NCBI RefSeq assembly: GCF_046536515.1
Contig: NZ_JAWDMQ010000032.1
Location: 1-15,798, forward strand
Length of the DNA: 15,798 bases
Direction of reading: 5' to 3'
Origin: Caldisphaera sp046536515
GTDB taxonomy: Archaea; Thermoproteota; Thermoprotei_A; Sulfolobales; Acidilobaceae
Below are positions 1-8,280 of this stretch, one piece after another (positions within the stretch are counted from its first letter, which is position 1; the number at the start of each line of letters is the position of its first letter). The notes beneath the pieces are model-generated. The model was given only the letters and a program-made list of their open reading frames with translations. It had not been told where the DNA came from and made no database searches. Position numbers and translations under genes: made by a program.

Positions 1-2
1 AT

Positions 3-458
3 TTAAACAGTGATAGGTTGAACGCTGTTGTAATTAACAAAGAGAAGAAAATTATTGCAAAAAGAGCATTTTGGTATTCTGAAGTTGTTTCCCACGGTTT
101 TCCTAAAGGGAAAGCTATGGCTTTGAGGTTAAACGCTCTTTCACAAGCCCTTAATTTCCTATCAAAGGTTGGCGTTGATTATGTAGTATTTGAGGATTTA
201 TTTCTAGTTAAGAGGAGGAAGTTTACTAGGAGTAAAAGCGGTAATAGGAAGATAACGCGTTTTGCTAAGAAGCATTTGCTAATTCACGGTGTTATTAAAT
301 CTTTAAGGTTGGGTTTTAACGCTGTGTTGGTTAATCCAAAGGGTACTACAAATTCTGAGGAGCATGAAAAGGTGATGAGGAAAAAGGGTTTTGATAGGCA
401 TATTGCATCAGCTTACTTAATAGCGTTAAAAGGATTAGAAGTAATTAAAAATAACTAG
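3..458 (+). CDS. TnpB-like RuvC nuclease of an IS200/IS605-type element, C-terminal part (truncated by the window edge)
   Basis: The frame is open to the left edge. A TTG at 18 is only an internal codon, because the residues before it (LNSDR) continue the usual first RuvC motif 'GxDxNSDRLNAVV', whose Asp would lie just outside the window. The second RuvC acidic residue is seen in VVFEDL (residue 59 counted from that TTG) and the third in FDRHIASAYLIA (residue 126). The Cys4 zinc ribbon normally found between these last two motifs in TnpB is absent: the stretch from NPKGT to DRH has no Cys. A zinc-ribbon-less TnpB-related group seems to exist in Sulfolobales, so this need not be decay. TnpB proteins are RNA-guided nucleases that maintain their transposon. 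No TnpA is visible. The gene uses AGG arginine codons and looks slightly richer in G than the catabolic genes to its right, which fits a mobile origin. Family call firm, intactness unknown. Confidence 0.8.
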   Translation, partial: LNSDRLNAVVINKEKKIIAKRAFWYSEVVSHGFPKGKAMALRLNALSQALNFLSKVGVDYVVFEDLFLVKRRKFTRSKSGNRKITRFAKKHLLIHGVIKSLRLGFNAVLVNPKGTTNSEEHEKVMRKKGFDRHIASAYLIALKGLEVIKNN

Positions 459-690
459 TAGTTACGTAAACGTATTACAGACCTAGGCTGTAAGAGCTAT
501 TTATACCCTATGGAATAATGAACTTAAGCCTGTGGAGAGTAAACTTTCTGTAAACCGTCTTCCACACTACAAAATGGTTCTGCTTATAGAACATCCGCTT
601 TAAGGCGAATCGAGGTTTCTTTAAGAAGCAGGAAATCATCATCGCAAGGTGAGGATGCCTGCCATAAGGAAGTAGTAGTTCGCCTCTTTA
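459..690 (+). ncRNA. Probable omega-RNA / right-end region of the TnpB element
   Basis: No gene fits here. Immediately after the tnpB stop lie two adjacent stem-loops: TACGT-AA-ACGTA (463-474) and TTACAG-A-CC-TA-GG-CTGTAA (475-493, 8 bp with one bulged A). A further imperfect hairpin, GGTGAGG-ATG-CCTGCC, lies at 648-663. The segment is visibly less A+T rich than the DNA that starts near 690, where the sequence turns into plain A/T-rich intergenic DNA. In IS200/IS605 elements the guide RNA (omega-RNA) is made from the 3' end of tnpB plus the transposon right end, and the right end has a subterminal hairpin. Position and structure fit that; the exact boundary, placed near 685-690 from the composition change, is a guess. 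Confidence 0.4.
475..493 (+). repeat. Stem-loop directly downstream of tnpB
   Basis: TTACAG pairs with CTGTAA and CC with GG around a TA loop, with one bulged A. It abuts a second small inverted repeat (463-474). It is probably part of the element's 3' RNA structure; it lacks a T-tract, so it is not an obvious terminator. Confidence 0.6.
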
Positions 691-741
691 TAACATTATT
701 TATGAAAAATTATTTATTAAAATCCTCATTAAATTATTTAT

Positions 742-2754
742 TTACTCTTCCTTTATATTATCAGCTATTGGTTTACCAGCTTCAATTACTTTGAAAAATG
801 CTTCTGGATTAATCAAATTAGCCAGATTTACTGATTTACTTATATCCCAACCAAGAAGGACTTTCTTTACTGGAACTTCTAGTTTTTTGAAGTTAAAAGT
901 TTGAGGTATATCGGGCACTTGAATAATATAATCTGCAATAAAGTAGGCACCCAGATTTTTCTTTAGATTTTCGTTTATTTTATTTTTTAGCTCTTCGGTT
1001 AATTGAACTCCAGGTTTAAGTACAACAAATAAAAGCACTTTCCCTTTAACTTCAACAACAAGGCTGTTTACAACTTCTGGTAATGATTCTACTATCTTAT
1101 AGAAATCTAGTGTACCCATTCTTACACCTTTTCTCTTAATAGTAGAATCAGATCTGCCAAAAATTATTGCAGTGCCTCTGTCAGTAATCATAATCCAATC
1201 TCCTTGCCACCAGACATTCGGAAACATACTAAAATAACTATCTTTATACCACTTATATTCAGGGTCGTTCCAGAAATATATCGGCATTGATGGCATAGGT
1301 TTTTCAATAACCATTTCCCCTACTTCATTTATTACTGGTTTGCCTTCATTATTGTATGCTTCTACCTTAACTCCTAACCATCTACATTGCATTTCTCCTT
1401 CCCATACTGGTAATATAGGACATCCCCCAACAAATCCTGAAACAACATCTGTTCCTCCGCTAGCTGGATTTAACCATATATTCTCTTTCACGCTTTTATA
1501 TACCCAATCGAATCCATTTGGAGAGAGGGGGGATCCAGTTGAACCTAATTCTCTCAGCTTGTTTAGTTTGAATTGGGATCCAGGATTTAACCCTAGTTTC
1601 ATACAAGAATGAATAAATGGAGCACTTGTTCCTAATATTGTTAAAGATTCTTTTTCTGCAACCTCCCATAACGGCTCTAAATTCTTAATCATTGGGCTTC
1701 CATCATAAAAGACTGCTGTTGCTCCAGTAAGTAATCCCATTATAACCGTATTCCACATCATCCATGAAGGAGAAGAATACCATAGAAATCTGTCGTTAGA
1801 ATTTACATCTAAATGCATTGGAGCAGCTTTATTGCCTTCTAATGTTATACCACCATGCGAATGAACTACTGGTTTTGGAATTCCAGTAGTTCCAGAAGTA
1901 AATAAAATCCAAAGAGGATGATCAAATGGTAAAGCTTCATACTCTATTTTTTGTTTCTTTTCTTGTATTACTTCATCCCACATATAGATGGGCTTATTTG
2001 CATTTATTTTTTCATTGATATTCAAATTAGGTATTAATATAACATTTTTTATTGATGGAACAGATTTTATAATATCTTCAACATCCTGTGTTTTCTTAAT
2101 ATTACTTTCCTTAAAAATATACCCATCTACAGCAATAAGAACTGTCGGCTCAACTAATTTAAATCTATCTATTGCCGCTCTGGCAGCAATCTCAGCTCCT
2201 ACTGCAACCCACACTGCTCCAATACTTGCTGCAGCAAATAAAGCAACGACACCTTCTGGTACTTGACTTATATATGCTGCAACTCTATCCCCTTTTTTAA
2301 CTCCAATATTTTTTAACCACGAGGAAAAAGAAGCTACTTGCCTTTCTAATTCATTCCAAGATAATGACTTCCTTAACCCATCTTCTCGTAAATATACTAC
2401 AGCATCTTCATTTTGTTTTGTCTTTACATATCTAAGAGCATGCTCAGCAAAGTTTAATGTTGCGCCTGTAAACCATTTAGTTTTAGGCATTTCTCCGCTT
2501 TCTATTATTTTCTTATATTGAGAATGAGAAATTATCTTTGAAAAGTACCAAATAGATTCCCAAAAATCATCTAAATTTTCTACCGACCATTTCCATAAGT
2601 TTTTATAAGCTTCTATGTTACTCTTAGGGTCTTCTGATATTCCAAAATCTTTTTTATAATTAGTTTTTAGCCATTCCGAATATTTCATCATATTAGAATT
2701 CTTTATAAAATTTGTTTGTGGCTCCCATAATATTTTAGGCTCAATTCCAGACAA
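742..2754 (-). CDS. Acetoacetyl-CoA synthetase (acetoacetate-CoA ligase)
   Basis: Activates acetoacetate with ATP and CoA to acetoacetyl-CoA through an acyl-adenylate, in the cytosol. At 670 aa it has the usual length of the family. Seen: the ANL-superfamily P-loop FTSGTTGIPKPVVHSHGG (about 285-302), the SPSWMMWN segment (328-335) typical of acetoacetyl-CoA synthetases, SGGTDVVSG (432-440), the hinge region GDW...FGRSDSTIKRKGVRMG (518-547), and a C-terminal IPQTFNFKKLEVPVKK in which K623 occupies the catalytic-lysine site of the usual NGKK motif. The start is TTG; GGTGG lies 6 bases upstream of it, and the first ATG (codon 22) has nothing comparable. It is the last gene of the acetone block, 87 bp after acxC, and supplies the step that follows acetone carboxylation. 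An acetyl- or propionyl-CoA synthetase is less likely given the family-specific motifs and the context. Confidence 0.9.
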   Translation of the reverse strand: MSGIEPKILWEPQTNFIKNSNMMKYSEWLKTNYKKDFGISEDPKSNIEAYKNLWKWSVENLDDFWESIWYFSKIISHSQYKKIIESGEMPKTKWFTGATLNFAEHALRYVKTKQNEDAVVYLREDGLRKSLSWNELERQVASFSSWLKNIGVKKGDRVAAYISQVPEGVVALFAAASIGAVWVAVGAEIAARAAIDRFKLVEPTVLIAVDGYIFKESNIKKTQDVEDIIKSVPSIKNVILIPNLNINEKINANKPIYMWDEVIQEKKQKIEYEALPFDHPLWILFTSGTTGIPKPVVHSHGGITLEGNKAAPMHLDVNSNDRFLWYSSPSWMMWNTVIMGLLTGATAVFYDGSPMIKNLEPLWEVAEKESLTILGTSAPFIHSCMKLGLNPGSQFKLNKLRELGSTGSPLSPNGFDWVYKSVKENIWLNPASGGTDVVSGFVGGCPILPVWEGEMQCRWLGVKVEAYNNEGKPVINEVGEMVIEKPMPSMPIYFWNDPEYKWYKDSYFSMFPNVWWQGDWIMITDRGTAIIFGRSDSTIKRKGVRMGTLDFYKIVESLPEVVNSLVVEVKGKVLLFVVLKPGVQLTEELKNKINENLKKNLGAYFIADYIIQVPDIPQTFNFKKLEVPVKKVLLGWDISKSVNLANLINPEAFFKVIEAGKPIADNIKEE

Positions 2755-2841
2755 TTGCTACCACCAATTATTTTAAAAAAGTAAAACCATATATTTATGG
2801 ATAAAAATAAATAATTATATAACTTTATAAGTTAGTCCTAT

Positions 2842-3408
2842 TCAAGGATTTATATGTTGCTTTATATATTCATTAGTTAAATCCTTGAATTCCACCTTTT
2901 TGCATGGAAACTCTCTTCCAAGCCATTTTTCATAAAATGTTACTATATCTGGAAGATATTCAAATATTGGAGGATAACCCGGCGGAACAGCTTCTACAGC
3001 AAGAAGTTTACCACATTTGGGACATATATACTCTCTTATTTCAACCCAATCTGGATCTCCGTGCATAAAATATGGATATAATTCTAGAAATTCCTTTCTT
3101 GTCCTTCTAACTCTTACATTAGCAAACACCTTCCAGTTTATCCTAAAATCTCCAAATTCATAACCGCATGCAGCCTTTACTATAGGGGTTCCATCTTTAC
3201 ATACTATAAATAGATGTTTAGATAATGGCATAAGAATTTTCTCTTTCCATGGCACCTTGTTTTGGAAATAAGATATAATAGCATCAAATCTTGTTATAGG
3301 GTCTTTCTCTGAGGTAATTACTTTAAAAATTTCTTCATCAGTAGCCTTATCTTCTAATAATCTTTCTAATATTTTTATTGTTTCATTTAATTTATCCGTT
3401 GTGCTCAT
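2842..3408 (-). CDS. acxC: Acetone carboxylase, gamma subunit
   Basis: Smallest subunit of the ATP-dependent acetone carboxylase, an (alpha-beta-gamma)2 enzyme in characterised bacteria. 188 aa, slightly longer than is usual (about 170). The diagnostic part is the C-terminal half: a zinc-type CPKCG (C129, C132) followed by PPGYPPIFEYLPD and TFYEKWLGR, which is characteristic of this subunit. Additional cysteines C70, C81 and C169 may contribute to metal binding. The ATG shares ATGA with the stop of acxA and has GGGGGTGA just upstream, so translation is probably coupled. No paralogous function is known for this family outside acetone/acetophenone-type carboxylases, so it is the best marker that the neighbouring hydantoinase-like subunits are a ketone carboxylase. 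Confidence 0.92.
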   Translation of the reverse strand: MSTTDKLNETIKILERLLEDKATDEEIFKVITSEKDPITRFDAIISYFQNKVPWKEKILMPLSKHLFIVCKDGTPIVKAACGYEFGDFRINWKVFANVRVRRTRKEFLELYPYFMHGDPDWVEIREYICPKCGKLLAVEAVPPGYPPIFEYLPDIVTFYEKWLGREFPCKKVEFKDLTNEYIKQHINP

Positions 3409-5657
3409 TTATTTTCACCCCCTAAAGAGCTACTTTTTACCTCTTCTAATAAAAAGATCCTATGGTTATCTAAGCGGGTCCTAAAACCAGGTGGAACAAC
3501 AAATGTTGCTGCAGGCGCTTCAATAATTGAGGGCCCTTCAATTACATTTCCAGGTTTTAATAAACCCATTTCAAATATTTTTGCTGTTACCCATTTATTA
3601 TCCCAATAAATTTCTCTAGTACCTTTATAACTAGTTTTTGATGGCTCTGTTCCTTCCTCAGGAAAAGTTTTAAGGAATGGTTTAGACATTGACATGTAAC
3701 CTGTTAAAATTGCTCTGGTTATTACATAACCAAATTCCTTACTTCTTGCTGAACTAGCATAGATTTTTTCAAACAATGAATCAAATTTATTTGAAATATT
3801 TACGAGAAATTCTTTTGTTACATCTATCGTGTCTGTAGAAACTTCTATATCATCAAGCATACCTGCATACTGCATTCTAATTCCACCCTTCCATGCAATC
3901 TCACCTTTAATGCCGGCTTTTTCGAATTCTTCTTTTATTTCATCCTTAAGTTGAGACCATGCAGCCTTAAGTAGTTCCATTGAATTAGTATATAAAAGCT
4001 CCCTTACTGATTCTAGTTCCTCTACACTTAATTTTATATTTAACAACTTGGCAATTCCATTCATCATATCAATAGCTATACCTTTAGGCTCTACGCCTGG
4101 TAAAGGAGGAATATATGATTCTAATGATCTTTCAAGCCTTATACCTAAGTCAGATAAAGATGCACCATATGCAGAAAAAGCAGGTGCTAATTCAGGCACC
4201 ATTACTTTATTAAATCTGAGCCCTTGAGATATTGCTGCTACCATAGAAGGTCCACCCCCACCATATATAACAAAACTAAAAAGTTCGGGTGAGAACCCAA
4301 GACCTCTTATTAATGATTCTAAATAAAATTTCATTTCTTCTGTTTGCATCTTGTATATTTCCCATGCCGCATCTATTACATCTATTTTCAGCTCATCTGC
4401 TATTTGTTCTTTAATTGAATTAACTGCAATATCTTTATGCAATTTTACTGAACCGCCTAAGAAATAGTCTGGATTCAAATACCCCAATGTCAACATAACA
4501 TCATTAAGCGTCACATTATTAACCTTACCCTCTGGCCATGACATTCCTATTCTATAGCCAGCACTATCCGGCCCTATATGCAAGGACTTTGTAGTAGGAT
4601 CTAATCTCACAAAAGAGCCGGTTCCTGCACCTATAGAATCAACCTTGACTGAAGGCACAGCAACTTCATATTTACTTACTAGAGTATAAGGTTCAATAAA
4701 TGGTTGTTTAGCAACGATAGTAGTTACATCAAATGATGTTCCTCCTATATCTGCACCTACAATGTAATCTAAATTATAAAGATCCGCTAAATACTTTACT
4801 CCTGAATTTCCTCCACTTGGGCCAGACTTAACGGTGTGTATAAGTCTTTCAAACGAAGGTGATACAAGTGTTCCATAATTTGTATATACATATAAGGATC
4901 CTTTAAAACCTGACTTTCTAAATTCTTGATCCATAAGCTCGAATTGTTTTCTAGAAGGTTCAGCAGCATAAACTTGTATAACCACAGCATTAAGCCTTCT
5001 TAATTCACCTAAAATGGGCGCAATTTTATGAGATAAAAATATATTAATAGTTTTATTCATTTCTTTGGCCGTATTTAATGCTATTTCTGCTGCCTTTATC
5101 TCATGGGATGGATTAGCCCATGAGTTCAAAAACATAATTATTATATTTGTTACTCCTCTATTGATTAAAGTTTCTACAGATTTTTTAACTTCGTCCTCAT
5201 ATAAAGGAATAGCTTCGGCTCCTGTTACCAATACTCTTTCTCTAACTCCCATTATCAAATTTCTAGGTATTAACGGTTTTGGATGAAAATGAGATATTGC
5301 GTGCAATCTTTCTCCATAACTTAGTGTATTCCATGCTTGCCTACTTCTACCCATTTTTAATGTATCTTCAAAGCCAGCTGTAGTTATTATTCCTATTGAA
5401 CTAAGACCTTTATACTCTAAAATCCTGTTTAACATTATAGTACCAGTATATATAATAATTTTAAGATCTTTCACAGCATCTTCTACAGAAAGATTCCATT
5501 TGAATGCTGCATCCTTTAATGAATTAATTATTCCCTTAGCTTCAAACTCAGGAGTTGTCTGTGCTTTTCCTATAACAAAATCACTATCTTCGCTAACCAA
5601 AACTGTATCTGACATCGTACCTCCAGTATCTATTGATAATATAACTGGTTTAGGCAA
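3405..5657 (-). CDS. acxA: Acetone carboxylase, beta subunit (hydantoinase A/oxoprolinase family)
   Basis: ATP-binding subunit that phosphorylates substrates (acetone enolate and bicarbonate in the accepted model) for carboxylation to acetoacetate. Seen, numbering from an upstream GTG: the first phosphate loop SIDTGGTMSD (11-20), the HTVKSGPSGG segment (278-286), the second loop ADIGGTSFD (305-313), and YGGGGPS (468-474), in the order Hydant_A_N, Hydantoinase_A, C-terminal domain. Length about 750 aa, normal for the family. Start choice: a GTG at 5666 overlaps the acxB stop as GTGA, but that GTG is itself inside a GGTGA ribosome-binding sequence placed 5 bases before a TTG at 5657. Because two other genes in this window repeat GGTGA/GGTGG-N5-start, I choose the TTG; GTG 5666 (753 aa) is the alternative. 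Hydantoinase or oxoprolinase function is disfavoured by the gamma subunit next door. Confidence 0.9.
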   Translation of the reverse strand: MPKPVILSIDTGGTMSDTVLVSEDSDFVIGKAQTTPEFEAKGIINSLKDAAFKWNLSVEDAVKDLKIIIYTGTIMLNRILEYKGLSSIGIITTAGFEDTLKMGRSRQAWNTLSYGERLHAISHFHPKPLIPRNLIMGVRERVLVTGAEAIPLYEDEVKKSVETLINRGVTNIIIMFLNSWANPSHEIKAAEIALNTAKEMNKTINIFLSHKIAPILGELRRLNAVVIQVYAAEPSRKQFELMDQEFRKSGFKGSLYVYTNYGTLVSPSFERLIHTVKSGPSGGNSGVKYLADLYNLDYIVGADIGGTSFDVTTIVAKQPFIEPYTLVSKYEVAVPSVKVDSIGAGTGSFVRLDPTTKSLHIGPDSAGYRIGMSWPEGKVNNVTLNDVMLTLGYLNPDYFLGGSVKLHKDIAVNSIKEQIADELKIDVIDAAWEIYKMQTEEMKFYLESLIRGLGFSPELFSFVIYGGGGPSMVAAISQGLRFNKVMVPELAPAFSAYGASLSDLGIRLERSLESYIPPLPGVEPKGIAIDMMNGIAKLLNIKLSVEELESVRELLYTNSMELLKAAWSQLKDEIKEEFEKAGIKGEIAWKGGIRMQYAGMLDDIEVSTDTIDVTKEFLVNISNKFDSLFEKIYASSARSKEFGYVITRAILTGYMSMSKPFLKTFPEEGTEPSKTSYKGTREIYWDNKWVTAKIFEMGLLKPGNVIEGPSIIEAPAATFVVPPGFRTRLDNHRIFLLEEVKSSSLGGENK

Positions 5658-5662
5658 TATTA

Positions 5663-8017
5663 TCACCTTCTCTTATCTAATGTAATGTAGTTTATTTGAT
5701 CTATATTATAACCAATAGATTTCAAATAATTTTTATAATCTTCAATTAACATTTTATTTTTCATTAATACATTATCACGATATTGCTCAATGTTTTCTAT
5801 TTTAGGTATAAAAGATTCTGGTAATTGCCAGAATTCTTTATATTCATTCCACCATTTAGGCGAAATTATTGCTTGTTCGTTATACATTTTTGCAATTGGT
5901 CTGATTAATTTATTAGATAATATTATATTTCTTTCTTCTTTATAAAAATCACTAAATGAAATAGATTTTGAAAGTCTTTGATTTTTAATCTCTTCTCTTA
6001 GCTTATCTGAAGCCTCTTTATCAATTTTCCATAAACCATTCCTAAAGTCGTATATTGCTTTTACTCCAAATATTTTCTCCATTATATCTGGAGTGTATAT
6101 TCCTTCATTTAGATCTTCTTCGCATTTATCATAAGGTCTATCTATTGGATCACCCCAACCAGGAGCTCCATTCTGCTTAAAATAATAAAATTCAAATTCA
6201 TCCAAAATTCTTGGATAATGAGTTGCATAATCAAGTCTCTCGATAGAAGAATTTATGTATTTTGATAGCATTTCTTCAAATTCTGGTTGAGAAGGGTTAT
6301 CACCCAGAGGATATTTAAATTTATCCTTAACTAATCCCTCAAAATCAGCATTAATTTTTGCAAGTAAGGTATAAGAAGTTGCATTTGGGTACCCTCCATT
6401 AAGACCAGAGGCTACAAATGTTTTACCCATATTAAGATTCTGTAAAATATTATTTTCACTACCATAAAATATTCCTACATGAGCATACCCACTTCCTCCT
6501 CTATGCTCTCCATAACCGGCTGAATTAGCCCTTACCCTCCTTGCTAAATAAACGAAACCCCATTGTACTCTTTCCCATTCTTCAACATCGCCTATATCAG
6601 CTTCAGGATTCCACATAGCAAAACCATAATCATGGCCATCTCTAACGGCATTAGCACCTAAACCTTGCCCAGCTATTTCAAATGTAGAAATAGGATAATA
6701 CATTCCTGGAGGATGGCCAGTTCTCCCATTAGTGTAGCCTCCTCCTTGAAGAGCATCAGCAGTCATTCCATAGCCGGTTGCTCCCTCTTCAACTATACCT
6801 CTAGAAAAAGAACCATTTGCTACGGCTCTGTATAAAGGAATCATACCTGGTATTAGAAAATACCAAGGCACTTGTCTGGATAAATAGGGATTTGGATCTG
6901 ATGCCCAACTTTTTTCTGGGAATCTGAAATTGATAGCCTTTACATAACCTTCATTAATTATATCGCTATAACCTATTAGTTGAGTCATAATAACCCAGAA
7001 ACCTCCCATAAACGGGGATAATCCGCCGTTCCAAGAATATGGTCCAGTGCCCGTACTCCCCTCTATATCAATATGGTATGATCCGTCTTCTCTAATATTA
7101 ATTTCCATTGAAAGTGGGTGTAACCAATCATCTTTAGCTTGTGGTTGCCATGCTTCCCATATTAAAGGAGAATCAGCAAACGTCACACCTCTATATCTTC
7201 CAGGAACTAATCTTTCTTTTGTTCTTTCCATAAAATCTCTTCTTGATCTTTCTATTATTTCTCTAATCAATTGTAAATAATATTCAACTCCATTTTCTTC
7301 AACAAATTTTAAAATTTCTCTTTTAGCCATTTCGTTTCCAGCTATTCTGGCTTTTTCATCTAAATCATAATACAGAGGAGTTCTAACACCTCTTCTTGAG
7401 CGTTCAAAGTAATGAGGGAACATCTTTCCATCTCTTACTGTTAATTCAGCTTCCATATAAAGTCCATCTTCAAACCTAGAAGTGCTTGTAGTTATATCAT
7501 GACCAGGTGTATTAGCACCTATATCTACCTGATGCGTTACTGAGCCAACCCATCCTATTAAGGATTTATCATAAAATATTGGAGTAAGTTCATGAACATC
7601 TGTTGTATGTACATTACCAATAGCAGGATCATTGCCAACAAACATATCTCCATCTCTAATCCCTGGATTTTCTTCATATCCATTCTTTATCATCCATTTT
7701 ATATCTTCGCTCATAGTATGTACATGAACTATTATCCCAGTAGATACTACAACAGAATCACCTTCAGGCGTAAAAAGAACCCAACAAGTTTCTCCAATAC
7801 TTCTTGTTATAGGAGATGCTGCTATATGCGTGGCCATTTCCCTTGAAGTAACCATAATTGATTTAAGGCGGGCTCTATCTCTTTCCCATTTTAATGGATT
7901 TTTCTTATATAACGATAAATCTCCACATAATCCATAATAACAACCTGTTGAATTATATAAATTTTCTGATTCTTTTAGAAGCTCAAGAAGAGATTTACCA
8001 TTAGGACCTATTCCCAA
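5663..8017 (-). CDS. acxB: Acetone carboxylase, alpha subunit (hydantoinase B family)
   Basis: Carboxylating subunit. 784 aa, the expected size. The HyuB fold signature GDMFVGNDPAIGNVHTTD (123-140) is followed by GWVGSVTHQVDIGANTPGH (155-173). H137, D140 and H162 have the same spacing (3 and 22 residues) as the metal-binding His-Asp-His set that I recall from the crystallised bacterial acetone carboxylases, so the active-site metal site appears intact. A glycine-rich block including EHRGGSGYAHVG lies near 505-520. The C-terminal 180 residues are Lys/Glu rich and more variable. The start is TTG with AGGTG 8 bases upstream. First gene of the acxB-acxA-acxC-ligase unit; a 263-bp gap with TATA-like signals precedes it, so it probably has its own promoter, though read-through from the upstream block on the same strand is possible. 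Confidence 0.92.
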   Translation of the reverse strand: MGIGPNGKSLLELLKESENLYNSTGCYYGLCGDLSLYKKNPLKWERDRARLKSIMVTSREMATHIAASPITRSIGETCWVLFTPEGDSVVVSTGIIVHVHTMSEDIKWMIKNGYEENPGIRDGDMFVGNDPAIGNVHTTDVHELTPIFYDKSLIGWVGSVTHQVDIGANTPGHDITTSTSRFEDGLYMEAELTVRDGKMFPHYFERSRRGVRTPLYYDLDEKARIAGNEMAKREILKFVEENGVEYYLQLIREIIERSRRDFMERTKERLVPGRYRGVTFADSPLIWEAWQPQAKDDWLHPLSMEINIREDGSYHIDIEGSTGTGPYSWNGGLSPFMGGFWVIMTQLIGYSDIINEGYVKAINFRFPEKSWASDPNPYLSRQVPWYFLIPGMIPLYRAVANGSFSRGIVEEGATGYGMTADALQGGGYTNGRTGHPPGMYYPISTFEIAGQGLGANAVRDGHDYGFAMWNPEADIGDVEEWERVQWGFVYLARRVRANSAGYGEHRGGSGYAHVGIFYGSENNILQNLNMGKTFVASGLNGGYPNATSYTLLAKINADFEGLVKDKFKYPLGDNPSQPEFEEMLSKYINSSIERLDYATHYPRILDEFEFYYFKQNGAPGWGDPIDRPYDKCEEDLNEGIYTPDIMEKIFGVKAIYDFRNGLWKIDKEASDKLREEIKNQRLSKSISFSDFYKEERNIILSNKLIRPIAKMYNEQAIISPKWWNEYKEFWQLPESFIPKIENIEQYRDNVLMKNKMLIEDYKNYLKSIGYNIDQINYITLDKRR

Positions 8018-8280
8018 TATTAAGACACCTCTTCAATATGTTTTATTTTGAATTATAGCTATAAACCTACATAATTATGTATAAAAATAAAAATTAAAAG
8101 GATTTATTTTTATTAAATTTAAATAATGAAAATTAAAAATTTTATAAAACATACATTCTAAAAGCTATGATCCATAGTCTCATATGAAAAGAATATATTT
8201 ATTTACTTAGACTTTAAATATATGTTAAACTAACTATAGGAAAAAATATAACTATATTTAAAATAATAGCCCTCATGTAC
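8018..8280 (-). promoter_or_regulatory. Intergenic promoter region of the acetone carboxylase operon
   Basis: No gene or credible small ORF in these 263 very A+T-rich bases. Reading toward acxB there are two TATA-like stretches: TTTTTATAC ending at 8080 and GTTTATAGC near 8066-8058, which would start transcripts about 40 or 20 bases before the TTG. Directly after the first lies a perfect 14-bp palindrome (8068-8081). A further small inverted repeat CTATG-ATC-CATAG sits at 8165-8177. An A-run at 8239-8246 (a T-run on the minus strand) could end transcription from the acyl-CoA dehydrogenase gene, weakly supported. Confidence 0.5.
8068..8081. promoter_or_regulatory. 14-bp palindrome next to the acxB TATA box, candidate operator
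   Basis: TACATAATTATGTA is a perfect palindrome. On the minus strand it overlaps the end of TTTTTATAC and lies between that TATA-like box and the expected start site, where archaeal repressors commonly bind. In such A+T-rich DNA a 14-bp perfect palindrome is uncommon but can arise by chance. Confidence 0.4.

Noticed and set aside
459..741. tRNA, snoRNA or CRISPR repeats in the structured segment after tnpB
   Set aside because: No cloverleaf, C/D box pair or regularly spaced direct repeats; the position behind tnpB favours transposon RNA.
1340..2266. Plus-strand open frames inside the acetoacetyl-CoA synthetase gene, and similar ones in acxA, acxB, the dehydrogenase and the DUF35 gene
   Set aside because: All are opposite to genes with clear protein motifs; none has an upstream signal or recognisable product.
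3405..8017. Reading the two large subunits as hydantoinase or 5-oxoprolinase A/B
   Set aside because: The gamma subunit with CPKCG...PPGYPPIF, the His-Asp-His spacing in the alpha subunit and the acetoacetyl-CoA synthetase next door all point to acetone carboxylase.
8239..8247. T-run (minus strand) as terminator of the acyl-CoA dehydrogenase transcript
   Set aside because: Plausible for archaea, but such runs are frequent in this A+T-rich spacer; not strong enough to list as a feature.
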